NCBI GenBank assembly: GCA_947628005.1
Contig: CANQYI010000002.1
Span: 34,506-98,505 of the forward strand
DNA length: 64,000 bases
Direction of reading: 5' to 3'
Source of the DNA: an uncultured Clostridia bacterium
GTDB taxonomy: Bacteria > Bacillota > Clostridia > TANB77 > CAG-465
Shown piece by piece: positions 21,306 through 30,728 of the stretch. Numbering within the stretch: the first letter of the stretch is position 1; every line of letters starts with the position of its first letter. The position numbers were made by a program, and so were the translations under genes. Below the pieces are notes generated by a model. The model saw only the letters and a program-made list of their open reading frames with translations. It made no database searches and had not been told where the DNA came from.

Positions 21306-21717
21306 AGATATATTTGAAATTACGGAAGGACTTGAAAACAAAATATTTAAAGCAATTAGTACCTCAGAAAACTACGACCAATTGATTAAAAATATAAAAA
21401 GTAAAAGATATCAAGAATCTAAAATAAAAAGAATTTTAATAAATATATTATTAAATATAACTAAAAAAGATTTTAGTGACATATATAATGCATCTACTTA
21501 TTATGCACACATATTAGCCTTATCAAATATTGGAAAAAAGAATTTATCAAATATTTTTAAATCTGCTAGTCTTCCTATTATAATAAAGAAAGAAGATTTT
21601 TTGAGCCTGTCAGATTCAAACTTAAAGAAGCTTGCTGAATTTGATATGTTTGCTTCTAATATATGTTCAATAATAAATAACGAAAATTTAAATAAAGATT
21701 ATATAAATAAATTGTAA
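21286..21717 (+). CDS. tmcAL: TmcAL C-terminal part in +1 frame
   Basis: GLKDIFEITEGLENKIFKAISTSENYDQLIKNIKSKRYQESKIKRILINILLNI continues the TmcAL C-terminus. Confidence 0.85.
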   Translation: MVLIGLKDIFEITEGLENKIFKAISTSENYDQLIKNIKSKRYQESKIKRILINILLNITKKDFSDIYNASTYYAHILALSNIGKKNLSNIFKSASLPIIIKKEDFLSLSDSNLKKLAEFDMFASNICSIINNENLNKDYINKL

Positions 21718-21768
21718 AATTTTTCCCTTTATTGTATAATTTTGTTATAATTTAAGAGGAGGTATTGT

Positions 21769-22824
21769 ATGGAAGTATTAGATCATAATTGTCCTAAATG
21801 TGGTGCTAAGCTCCCTTTTAATCCTGCAAGTGGTAGATGGGATTGTAGTTATTGTGGAGGTTCTTTTGCATTAGAAGATTTAGAAGAATTTGAAAAAAAG
21901 CAAAATGAATCTGATTCTACTAAAGAAGTAGATATAGACGCCGATTTATACGAGTGTCCTAATTGTGGTGCAAGAATTATTGCAGATGAAACTACTACTG
22001 CTACATTTTGCGTATATTGTGGAAGTTCAAGTATAATTAAAAACAAATTAAAAGATGAATTTAGGCCTTTAAAAATAATACCATTTAAAAATACTAAAGA
22101 AGAAGCTATAGCAAAATTTTTAAAATTTAAGAAAGGTAAGATTTTTGCTCCAAAAGATTTTGGAACCAAAGAAAATATAGAAAAATTGACTGGTGTGTAT
22201 ATTCCTTTTTGGACATATGACTGTGATGTTGAAGCAAATATAAATGCTGATGCCTCAAAAATTAGTTCTTGGCGTAGCGGTGATTACAGATACACAAAAA
22301 CAGATACATATTCAGTAGATAGAGCAGCAAATATGTCGTTTGAGAGAGTCCCTGTGGATGGCTCTACCAAGTTTGATGATAATACAATGGATTCAATAGA
22401 GCCCTTTAATTATGATGAATTTAAAGAATTTAACATGTCTTATCTTTCAGGATTTTTAGCCGAGAAATATGATGTAGATAAAGTTGAAGCTTCTAAAAGA
22501 GCACATGAAAGAATAGTAACTTCTACAATTGATGAATTAAAATCAACTATAAAAGGTTATTCTACTGTAACTGTTAAAGACCATAATGTAAAAATAGATA
22601 CAAAAAAAGCTGAATATATATTACTTCCTGTTTGGATGTTAAATATAAAATACAAAGATAAATTGCATTTGTTTGCAATGAATGGTCAAACAGGTAAAAT
22701 GGTTGGTAATATTCCTATAGATAAGAAAAAAATGATATTATACAGCATCGGTTGCTTTTTAGCATCTACTTTAATTAGTTCTGTTGTTGTTATAATTGTA
22801 AAATTACTTTTAGGAGGTATATAA
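21769..22824 (+). CDS. TFIIB-type zinc ribbon membrane protein
   Basis: CPKCGAKLPFNPASGRWDCSYCGG and CPNCGARIIADETTTATFCVYCGSS; C-terminal TM. Confidence 0.8.
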   Translation: MEVLDHNCPKCGAKLPFNPASGRWDCSYCGGSFALEDLEEFEKKQNESDSTKEVDIDADLYECPNCGARIIADETTTATFCVYCGSSSIIKNKLKDEFRPLKIIPFKNTKEEAIAKFLKFKKGKIFAPKDFGTKENIEKLTGVYIPFWTYDCDVEANINADASKISSWRSGDYRYTKTDTYSVDRAANMSFERVPVDGSTKFDDNTMDSIEPFNYDEFKEFNMSYLSGFLAEKYDVDKVEASKRAHERIVTSTIDELKSTIKGYSTVTVKDHNVKIDTKKAEYILLPVWMLNIKYKDKLHLFAMNGQTGKMVGNIPIDKKKMILYSIGCFLASTLISSVVVIIVKLLLGGI

Positions 22825-22825
22825 T

Positions 22826-23668
22826 ATGAAAAGATATAAATTAACTTTAATATTAAGCTTATTCTTTATAATAGCTTTTTGTACAAACATATTTGCCTCT
22901 ACTAACACTTATCCTAGAACAGAAGAAGATTTGGGAGTAGATAAAAATTTTCCACTTACACCTACTTTAATAGATGCTGCATTATCAACTCCTAAAGTAG
23001 ATGCAAGCGAAAAAGTATATGATTTCGCTAATTTATTCACAGATGAAGAAGAATTACAGCTATATAATAATGTAAATAAATATATCAAAAGATTTAATAT
23101 GGATATGGTAATTGTTACTATAGATTATAATGATAAACTTAATGCTAGAGATTATGCCGATGACTTTTATGACTATAATAATTTTGGTATAGGCACAGAT
23201 TATGACGGTATACTATTTTTAATTGATATGGACAACAGAGAAATGTGGATATCTACCACAGGTAAGGCAATACAAAAATATAATGATGAAAGAATCGATG
23301 AAATATTAGATGATACATATAATTATATTTCAGATGATAAATATTACAAGTGTGCTAATGCATTTATAGACTCTGCTTCTTCTTTGAATCTTCCTATTCC
23401 TGCAATACTAATATTTTCTGTTATAGTAACACTTATATTTATATCAGTAGCATCTAGTAAGCATAAAACTATAGCGAAGGCAACACAAGCAAAGCAATAT
23501 TTATTGAAAGATTCATTTAACCTTACTAAGAATGAAGATAGATTTTTACACACAAATACTTCTAAAGTTTATGACCCTCCTTCATCTTCATCAGGTGGTT
23601 CTTCAGGCTCATCTACTCATAGTAGTAGCAGTGGTTCTTCTCATGGCGGTGGCGGAAGAAGCTTCTAA
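22826..23668 (+). CDS. TPM domain-containing protein
   Basis: VYDFANLFTDEEELQLYNNVNKYIKRFNMDMVIVTIDYNDKLNARDYADDFYDYNNFGIG...GILFLIDMDNREMWISTTGKA; Gly/Ser-rich tail. Confidence 0.85.
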   Translation: MKRYKLTLILSLFFIIAFCTNIFASTNTYPRTEEDLGVDKNFPLTPTLIDAALSTPKVDASEKVYDFANLFTDEEELQLYNNVNKYIKRFNMDMVIVTIDYNDKLNARDYADDFYDYNNFGIGTDYDGILFLIDMDNREMWISTTGKAIQKYNDERIDEILDDTYNYISDDKYYKCANAFIDSASSLNLPIPAILIFSVIVTLIFISVASSKHKTIAKATQAKQYLLKDSFNLTKNEDRFLHTNTSKVYDPPSSSSGGSSGSSTHSSSSGSSHGGGGRSF

Positions 23669-23768
23669 AAAAATAATATAATTTAAAGCATAAAACATCT
23701 CCTGACATGCAATATTTTAAAATAAATACATAAATATGTAAAGAAAAGTAAAATATTGGAGGTGTTGT

Positions 23769-24461
23769 ATGCTTTTTTCTTTTTTACAATCCATATTCTC
23801 TCATATATTCTTCTTATTTGGCTACATACAAAGTTCTAATTTATTTCCCGAACCACTAAGTAAGACAGAGGAAGAATTCTATTTAAGAAGATATTTTGAA
23901 GGCGATACCGAGGCAAAGAATAAATTGATAGAACACAATTTACGTCTTGTAGCACATATTGCAAAAAAATATGAAACTAAAGAACAAGATATAGAAGAGT
24001 TAATTTCAATTGGCTCTATTGGTCTTATAAAAGCTATAAATAGCTTTAAAGGAGAGAAAAATTATAAAATAAGTACTTATGCTAGCAAATGTATTGAAAA
24101 TGAAATACTAATGCATATAAGGGCAACTAAAAAGCAAAAATCAGAAGTATCTATGAATACAATTATTGGCACAGATAAAGACGGCAATGACATGGAGCTA
24201 GTTGATACTATAGATTCAGATGAAAAGGATGCAATAGAAACAATATATAATAAAATGCTTACTGCACAGGTTAAAAATTTTATAAAAAACAAACTACCAG
24301 AAAGAGAAAAATATATTATGACATTAAGATATGGATTAGACGGAAATTTACCAAAAACTCAACAGCAAATTGCAGACCAACTTGGAATATCACGTTCCTA
24401 CGTTTCAAGAATAGAAACCAAAGTTCAAAATAAATTAAAGAAATTCATAAAATATGAATGA
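23769..24461 (+). CDS. sigK: Pro-sigma-K sporulation sigma factor, uninterrupted
   Basis: Hydrophobic pro-sequence MLFSFLQSIFSHIFFLFGYIQSSNLFPEPLSKTEEEFYLRRYFEGD, then IEHNLRLVAHIAKKYE...CIENEILMHIRATKKQKSEVSMN...LGISRSYVSRIETK. Confidence 0.92.
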   Translation: MLFSFLQSIFSHIFFLFGYIQSSNLFPEPLSKTEEEFYLRRYFEGDTEAKNKLIEHNLRLVAHIAKKYETKEQDIEELISIGSIGLIKAINSFKGEKNYKISTYASKCIENEILMHIRATKKQKSEVSMNTIIGTDKDGNDMELVDTIDSDEKDAIETIYNKMLTAQVKNFIKNKLPEREKYIMTLRYGLDGNLPKTQQQIADQLGISRSYVSRIETKVQNKLKKFIKYE

Positions 24462-24502
24462 AAAAATAGCAATATTCTTTTACTAGAATATTGCTATTTT
24501 TT
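24462..24502. terminator. Bidirectional terminator between convergent genes
   Basis: AAAAAATAGCAATATTC...GAATATTGCTATTTTTT. Confidence 0.8.
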
Positions 24503-25340
24503 AATCTGATAAATGATAAACTTCATTCAAATTTGAACCATATTCATTTACTTCTTCTTCAAGCCAAGTATTATCATTTTTAAATTGTTCAAAAATTTGT
24601 AGTAATACAGGATAAATATTATTTCTAAAATCTTCAGCTGAAGTATCTTCCATCTGTCTTTCATCATAACTAGTAGTATAGCCACTATCATCATAGTAAT
24701 TCCTTGTAACACCTGCTATATAATTACCTGAATACTTCCTTGTATAAGAATTATATGCTATTCGGCCTACTCCACAATTGTAATATTTAGACTGTGAAGT
24801 TTCAATTTTTCTACTTTCTTCTTCTAACTCTTGTAATTTCTGATTTTCTTGTGCAACCGTATTATCAAAATCATCTTTTACCTTCTTTGCAATCTCTTGT
24901 GCAAGTTTGTTATATGCCTCTTTTTCTTCATCTGTCCATTCAGATACATCTTTATAATAACTTGGTATTATTACATACTTAGTACTTTCTTCACCCATTA
25001 CATAAGTACCATCTTCCATTTGATATCCTTCTTTAGTCTCGTGTTTTATATCTACAGTGAAAGTAAGAGGTTCTCTATTTTCAACTTCCGATTGTTGTAA
25101 CTGTGAATCTTGTAAATCTAAACTTGGCTGAGAAAGTAAACTTATATTTTCATTAAAATATTCATTAATTTTTTCATGTTTATTACTTTTTATAACAGAA
25201 AATACTATTGCAGAAGTTATAATTAAAATTAACAACAAAGCAATAGAGATTATTAAGAAATGAGATTTAAAAAACTTTTTTAACATATTTATTACCTCAC
25301 AACATATTTTAATAATATCATAATTTATACTAGAATGCAA
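24501..25340 (-). CDS. Hypothetical membrane-anchored protein (start possibly internal MLKKFFKSHF)
   Basis: N-terminal TM followed by a long extracytoplasmic region. Confidence 0.6.
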   Translation of the reverse strand: MHSSINYDIIKICCEVINMLKKFFKSHFLIISIALLLILIITSAIVFSVIKSNKHEKINEYFNENISLLSQPSLDLQDSQLQQSEVENREPLTFTVDIKHETKEGYQMEDGTYVMGEESTKYVIIPSYYKDVSEWTDEEKEAYNKLAQEIAKKVKDDFDNTVAQENQKLQELEEESRKIETSQSKYYNCGVGRIAYNSYTRKYSGNYIAGVTRNYYDDSGYTTSYDERQMEDTSAEDFRNNIYPVLLQIFEQFKNDNTWLEEEVNEYGSNLNEVYHLSD

Positions 25341-25410
25341 TATACAGGTAAGTTATATACTCACTAATTTATGAAATTAATTTCAATAGATAGTACAGAT
25401 TCAGGCTATC

Positions 25411-26268
25411 TTAATTTTTAAGTGCTGTTATTGGAATTATATATATTCCATCAGGTCTTTTAATAATAGCTTCATGTAATCCACTAATTATACATAAAAA
25501 TTTAGGCTTCTTTTCTACTAAGTCATTAAATTTCAATAAATTTTGTGCTGCTTCTTCTATCTTATCAGTTCCTAGTTTTATTTCAATTGCTCCATATTCT
25601 CCATTTGGCATTTCCACTATTGAATCAATTTCTAATCCTGTTGTATTATCTCTAAAGTGATATAAATTGCCATTATAACTTTCTATATAAATTCTTAAAT
25701 CTCTTTCACAAAGAGATTCAAATAAAAATCCTAGAAAATTTACATCATTTAGTAAACTTTCAGTAGTTAATCCTAGAATACCACAAGCCAAAGATGGATC
25801 TGTAAAATGTCTCTTTGCTGATTTACCTATTCTACTACTTGAACGTAAATTTACACTAAATGCTAGCTGATTTTCTATCAAATGTAATTTTTCTAAAACA
25901 TCAATATAATCTAAAACCGTATTTTTACTTGCCACATCATTATCTTGATTTACATCGTGTATTATTGTATTATTATTTACAATTGTACTTTCATTTCTAG
26001 CTATAGTACGCAATATCATACGCATTTTATTAATATCCCTTGTTACTCCATCAATATTAGAAATATCGAAATTCAAGACATTATTTATATAACTTTGAGT
26101 TAATTCCAAAGCATTCTCTTCTGTCATCCCTATGCTTTGTGGCCATCCACCTCTTATGATTAAATAAATCAACTTTTTTAAGCCTACTTTTTCTGTCAAC
26201 TTATCTTTAACATTGTTTTTAAATAAATCTTGCAATGTAATTTCTCCGACTAGAATCTCCTGATTCAT
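25411..26268 (-). CDS. DUF4143 ATPase, C-terminal part, in +1 frame relative to upstream ORF
   Basis: GEITLQDLFKN...LIIRGGWPQSIGM...RHFTDPSLACGILGLTTESLLNDVNFLGFLFESLCERDLRIY...NGEYGAIEIKLG. Confidence 0.9.
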   Translation of the reverse strand: MNQEILVGEITLQDLFKNNVKDKLTEKVGLKKLIYLIIRGGWPQSIGMTEENALELTQSYINNVLNFDISNIDGVTRDINKMRMILRTIARNESTIVNNNTIIHDVNQDNDVASKNTVLDYIDVLEKLHLIENQLAFSVNLRSSSRIGKSAKRHFTDPSLACGILGLTTESLLNDVNFLGFLFESLCERDLRIYIESYNGNLYHFRDNTTGLEIDSIVEMPNGEYGAIEIKLGTDKIEEAAQNLLKFNDLVEKKPKFLCIISGLHEAIIKRPDGIYIIPITALKN

Positions 26269-26680
26269 ACAAAGACATTGTGTACATTTTCATTCGTGCT
26301 ATTCTTCCAGCACCTGAATGATGAATATCTTTTGTTACTGGTGTTGCTGATCCTGTTAATATATATTTTCCTCTCTTGTTATCTTCATCACATTTGAAGC
26401 GAATTCCATCCCAAATTGCAGGTACTTCTTGCCATTCATCAATAAGTTCTGGATATTCCTTATTTAATATTAAATCAACATTCATTTGTGCCAAAGTTCT
26501 TTCATTAAAATTATTACTAACATTATTAAGATAAACTACTGAATTTGCATGGTTTAGAGAGGTCCATGTTTTTCCACACCATTTTGGCCCTTCTATACTT
26601 ATTGCTCCAAATATTTTTAAATTTTTTTCTATTTTTTCATCTATAATTCTTTTTTTATAATCATTTTTTGTAAGTGCCAT
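26219..26680 (-). CDS. AAA ATPase (DUF4143 family), N-terminal part; frame broken near 26248
   Basis: GAISIEGPKWCGKTWTSLNHANSVVYL...ELIDEWQEVPAIWDGIR...YILTGSATPV...GRIARMKMYTMSLYESGDSS. Confidence 0.9.
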   Translation of the reverse strand: MALTKNDYKKRIIDEKIEKNLKIFGAISIEGPKWCGKTWTSLNHANSVVYLNNVSNNFNERTLAQMNVDLILNKEYPELIDEWQEVPAIWDGIRFKCDEDNKRGKYILTGSATPVTKDIHHSGAGRIARMKMYTMSLYESGDSSRRNYIARFI

Positions 26681-26830
26681 ATTATCCCTCCCAAATAACT
26701 ATTTTCATATATTATAACATTTTGCTGGTATTTTTTCAATAGTTTTATTGGTACTTTTTCAAGTTTTATTTCGGACATTTAACATATTATAAAATTTTAA
26801 AAAATATATTTCTAAATATCATAACATCTA

Positions 26831-27583
26831 CTAAAGTGCAATATCTAATATCATCATAATAATAAATCCTAAAGAAAGACATATAGTACCTAAATTAGAT
26901 TTTTTATCTGATTGATACTCTGGTATTAACTCTTTTACTACTACACAAATCATTGCACCTGCTGCAAATGATAATAAATAAGGTAGCAATCTAACTGCTA
27001 AATTTGTTAGAGCAATTGTTATAAATGCTGCTATTGGTTCTACTACTCCAGATATTACTCCATAAAGAAATGATTTTTTCTTACTTTTACCTTCATTTCT
27101 AAGTGGCATTGAAATTATTGCACCTTCTGGAAAATTTTGAATTGCAATTCCAATAGATAGTGCAATAGCATAAGTAAGCATTACACTTTGATTTGATAGT
27201 ATATATCTTAAATAAGATACTCCTACTGCCATTCCTTCAGGAATATTGTGTAAAGTAACTGCCAGCATTAAAAGTATAGTTTTATTATCTTTCTTATTTT
27301 CACTTATATTGGGAGATAATATATCTAATATTAATACAAAAACTGTTCCTAGTATAAATCCCAATGCTGGTGGTATAAAATAAAGTTTGCATATATCTTT
27401 TGATATTTCTATAGAAGGAATTATAAGAGACCAAATAGATGCCGCAATCATTACTCCCGAGGCAAATCCTAAAAGTATTTTTTGCAATTTAATATTAGAA
27501 TTATTTTTCATAAAAAATACAGTACACGCTCCAAGCAAAGTTCCTATAAATGGTATTAATGTTCCAATTATTACATTAATCAT
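26831..27583 (-). CDS. ZIP family metal transporter
   Basis: LLMLAVTLHNIPEGMAVGVSY and IAIQNFPEGAIISMPLRNEGKSKKKSFLYGVISGVVEPIAAF. Confidence 0.92.
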   Translation of the reverse strand: MINVIIGTLIPFIGTLLGACTVFFMKNNSNIKLQKILLGFASGVMIAASIWSLIIPSIEISKDICKLYFIPPALGFILGTVFVLILDILSPNISENKKDNKTILLMLAVTLHNIPEGMAVGVSYLRYILSNQSVMLTYAIALSIGIAIQNFPEGAIISMPLRNEGKSKKKSFLYGVISGVVEPIAAFITIALTNLAVRLLPYLLSFAAGAMICVVVKELIPEYQSDKKSNLGTICLSLGFIIMMILDIAL

Positions 27584-27589
27584 AATTTC

Positions 27590-28165
27590 TTATCTACCAT
27601 TTTTAAAGCAGAGTGTATTTTTTACTGCCTTGAGTTGAACTATGCCATGACTTTGCTCATTTATAATTGATTTTGCAACTTTAACCAATCTAGGATCTAT
27701 ATTAAATTCCAACAAATTAGAGCACATTGAAATTGCACCCGCATGATGTGGAATCATTTCATTTATAAAATCTAAGTTAATATTAGTACACCTTACACTA
27801 TTACGCATTTCAAATAACATTGAATTTACTATTTCATTATATCGGTACATGTAGCAATCTACCTTTGAAATTGAGTTTGGAAATGTTGTTGTAGTTTTTG
27901 CTATATACTGCATTTGTTTTATTCCATCTGTCTGCATACGTATAATTGAATTTGCTATATTAATTAATGAATTTTGTTTAGTATATTTTAATAAATTTTC
28001 ACACATATATATTGCTGCTTGATGATGTGGTATCATACATCTAATAAAATCAAGTGTTATGTCCTGATTTATTTTTTGTGATAACATTTTATTTTGCATC
28101 TGATTTAAGATATTATCAAATGTTAATAAATAATTTTGAGCGTTTATAATTTCTTCAGTTTGCAT
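27590..28165 (-). CDS. DUF305 family protein with duplicated MIPHH motif
   Basis: FIRCMIPHHQAAIYMCENLLKY and FINEMIPHHAGAISMCSNLLEF. Confidence 0.85.
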   Translation of the reverse strand: MQTEEIINAQNYLLTFDNILNQMQNKMLSQKINQDITLDFIRCMIPHHQAAIYMCENLLKYTKQNSLINIANSIIRMQTDGIKQMQYIAKTTTTFPNSISKVDCYMYRYNEIVNSMLFEMRNSVRCTNINLDFINEMIPHHAGAISMCSNLLEFNIDPRLVKVAKSIINEQSHGIVQLKAVKNTLCFKNGR

Positions 28166-28187
28166 TAGCTCATCCTCCTCATTATTA

Positions 28188-28721
28188 CTATTTCATATTT
28201 TTAGTTATTAAATAGTTATACTTAATTGCATGTTTCATTTCATCACTCATTATTTCAAACATTTTATTATAATTATCTTTATCAGCCATATTTGCCAATA
28301 CCTTTCTATATTTTTCAAAGGCTTTTAATTCGTCCATAAATGCCTTCTCTAATCCTTCCATGTATGTAATTTTATTAGTAGTATTACTTTCGCTACTGCT
28401 TTCTACTTTAGGATACATACCAGTTAAATTTTTATAAATTTCTGATAATAAAGTTCTATGCTTTTTTTCATCATCTCTAATTGTTGATATAATTTCCTTG
28501 TCTTCTCTTCTTGGGGTACTATTAATTAAAAATTCATAAAATACTTCATCATCTCTCTCATTTCCTAAAGATTCAAGTATTATTTCTAAGATTTCATCTG
28601 TTTTACTATCTCTTGTTTGGCTTCTGTAATAAGCATTTCTTTGTGCGTATGTTAATTTATTTGGTAATAATCCATATTTTAGATAGTAATCATACATATT
28701 TTTCACCTCCATATTATACAT
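28188..28721 (-). CDS. Ferritin-like/rubrerythrin-type domain protein
   Basis: Helical EExxH patterns: STIRDDEKKHRTLLSEIYK; MSDEMKHAIKYNYLI. Confidence 0.65.
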   Translation of the reverse strand: MYNMEVKNMYDYYLKYGLLPNKLTYAQRNAYYRSQTRDSKTDEILEIILESLGNERDDEVFYEFLINSTPRREDKEIISTIRDDEKKHRTLLSEIYKNLTGMYPKVESSSESNTTNKITYMEGLEKAFMDELKAFEKYRKVLANMADKDNYNKMFEIMSDEMKHAIKYNYLITKNMK

Positions 28722-28754
28722 TTTATGCCATTTTTAAATATTAGTGAAAGAAGA

Positions 28755-28792
28755 AAAAAAGAGAAAAGCTTTAGCATAAACTTTTCTCTTTT
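28755..28792 (-). terminator. Terminator after U32 peptidase gene region
   Basis: AAAGAGAAAAGCTTTAGCATAAACTTTTCTCTTTT hairpin. Confidence 0.6.
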
Positions 28793-28806
28793 ACAAATAT
28801 AATACT

Positions 28807-30060
28807 TTATTTTTTTCTTCTTATAACAAGTCCTTCTTCAACTTCGTAAGGAATTTTAATTTTTACTAGTTGTCCTTTCACTCCTGGATTAACTGTAGTA
28901 ATTTCTTTATTTGTTTTTATATCATACAGTTTCTCTACTGTAAAATTCTTGCTTTCAATTGTATCTGTTGGCAATAGTTCTAATTTATCATTTAAACTTA
29001 TTTTATTTTTTACCTCAGCGATAACAATATCTGTATCTTCAGAATCTTTCTTTACAACTTTTGCAGCATATTCATATTCCATATTTTCGCTCTTTCCATC
29101 TAAATCATGAATATCGCAGTTGTCTTTATTTGAAAAATAAAATTCTGATAATCCTCTTGTTTTTACTTTTTCTAGTTCTCTTAAATATTTGCTTGAATCA
29201 AACTTATCTGCACTGCCCTCTAGCTTTAACTTTAAATACTCATCTATTGCTTTTCTATATGCTCTTACAACAGTTGCTAAATAATATTCTGTCTTTAATC
29301 TACCTTCAATTTTCAAGCTATCTATTCCCATTTTATCTAATAGAGGAATTTGATTTATAAGGCACATGTCCTTTGAGGAAAATAAATATGTCCCTCTTTC
29401 ATCAAAATCAATATTTATTTTACTATCTTTATTATTTACTTCAGTTGCAGTTATATTATATTCCCATCTACATGGTTGTGCACAATCTCCTTCATTTGCA
29501 CATCTATTTGCAAGATATTTACTTAGATAACATCTACCAGAATATGCATAACATATAGCGCCATGTACGAACATTTCAATTTCTAAGTCCTCTGGCTTAT
29601 TTTTCATTATATATTCTATTCTTTCTTTACTAAGTTCTCTTGCAAGTATAATTCTTTTAGCGCCATATTTATACCAAAATTTTGCATCTTCTAAACTTAC
29701 ACTATTTGCTTGTGTGCTTATATGTATTGGCATATCTGGTGCTAATGTTTTTATTTTCTCTATTATTCCTACATCACTTGCAATTATTGCATCAGCCTTT
29801 ACCTTAGCCAACCTTTTTATTTCTTCTTCTATTTCTTCATAATCTGAGTCTTGTGCATAAATATTTAATGCTACGTAAACTTTTTTACCTAAACTATGTG
29901 CATATTTTATAGTCTCTTCTAGACTATCAGAATTAAGTTCAGCTCTTGACCTTAAAGATAGTTTAGCTGTACCAGCATATATTGCATCTGCTCCATACTT
30001 AAAAGCTATTTTTGCTTTCTCCAGACTTCCTGCTGGAGCAAGTAATTCTAATTTATTCAT
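28807..30060 (-). CDS. U32 family peptidase
   Basis: LELLAPAGSLEKAKIAFKYGADAIYAG...EMFVHGAICYAYSGRCYLSKYLANRCANEGDCAQPCRW. Confidence 0.93.
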   Translation of the reverse strand: MNKLELLAPAGSLEKAKIAFKYGADAIYAGTAKLSLRSRAELNSDSLEETIKYAHSLGKKVYVALNIYAQDSDYEEIEEEIKRLAKVKADAIIASDVGIIEKIKTLAPDMPIHISTQANSVSLEDAKFWYKYGAKRIILARELSKERIEYIMKNKPEDLEIEMFVHGAICYAYSGRCYLSKYLANRCANEGDCAQPCRWEYNITATEVNNKDSKINIDFDERGTYLFSSKDMCLINQIPLLDKMGIDSLKIEGRLKTEYYLATVVRAYRKAIDEYLKLKLEGSADKFDSSKYLRELEKVKTRGLSEFYFSNKDNCDIHDLDGKSENMEYEYAAKVVKKDSEDTDIVIAEVKNKISLNDKLELLPTDTIESKNFTVEKLYDIKTNKEITTVNPGVKGQLVKIKIPYEVEEGLVIRRKK

Positions 30061-30631
30061 CCTTATCTCCTACTTCTAAATCTTCAACTATTACCAATTT
30101 ACCTGCTGTTCCTCTAACTGGATAAATTTCTTGTACATTTCCTGAAAAATACAAATTTACAAGTTGACCGACTTTTACATCACTTTTTTTATATTTTTTT
30201 GTTCCGTCTATACTTTCAATTTCAGTACTATTAGATACAACTGCATAAGCTTTATCATATTTATATTTTTTGGTAAAATATGAATCTGTTTCTATATAAA
30301 CTACGTATACTCCATTATTATTTTGTATATTTTTTATATGTCCTTGAATATCTATTGGAGGCTGTAAATTTTCTATGAATTCAGGATCATACTTTAGTAA
30401 TAATCCACCTACTTTTAATTTTTGCTCTTGATCATTTATTTTATATTTTATAATTTTATAGCCCAGTCCAATATACTCTGTTGAATTTTCTGAATGTTCA
30501 ATCTTGTTTAAGCAAAATTTAGGCGAAGATCCTGATGCTATTAAATTAAAATCAACAATAAAAGTAAGCAAAATTATAACTGCTATAATAAAAATAATTA
30601 TAAACAATTTTAAGAAAAAGCCTTTTTTCAT
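30053..30631 (-). CDS. Hypothetical secreted/membrane-anchored protein
   Basis: N-terminal TM; overlaps the U32 gene start by 8 bp. Confidence 0.6.
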   Translation of the reverse strand: MKKGFFLKLFIIIFIIAVIILLTFIVDFNLIASGSSPKFCLNKIEHSENSTEYIGLGYKIIKYKINDQEQKLKVGGLLLKYDPEFIENLQPPIDIQGHIKNIQNNNGVYVVYIETDSYFTKKYKYDKAYAVVSNSTEIESIDGTKKYKKSDVKVGQLVNLYFSGNVQEIYPVRGTAGKLVIVEDLEVGDKDE

Positions 30632-30728
30632 TTTACGTCTCCTAAAAACATATTAACATATATTATTATACTATTAATATTGGTATTTGTAAATAATTTA
30701 AGCTTAAATCCAAATCGATTTAAGCTTA

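Noticed and set aside
20520-21717. CGG reassignment (e.g. to Gln or Trp) as explanation of the two broken genes
   Set aside because: Reassigning the codon does not restore frame; a +1 step is needed. Reassignment could still accompany it but is not shown here.
25411-26680. Two independent adjacent genes (26219-26680 and 25411-26268)
   Set aside because: Together they form one standard AAA-DUF4143 protein, joined inside the SLYESGxSxGE stretch.
29061-29558. + strand ORFs antisense to the U32 peptidase, and similar hydrophobic antisense ORFs (24794-25100, 36631-36921, 41121-41345, 62581-62883)
   Set aside because: Antisense to well-supported CDSs; low-complexity Leu/Tyr/Phe-rich translations typical of AT-rich antisense frames.
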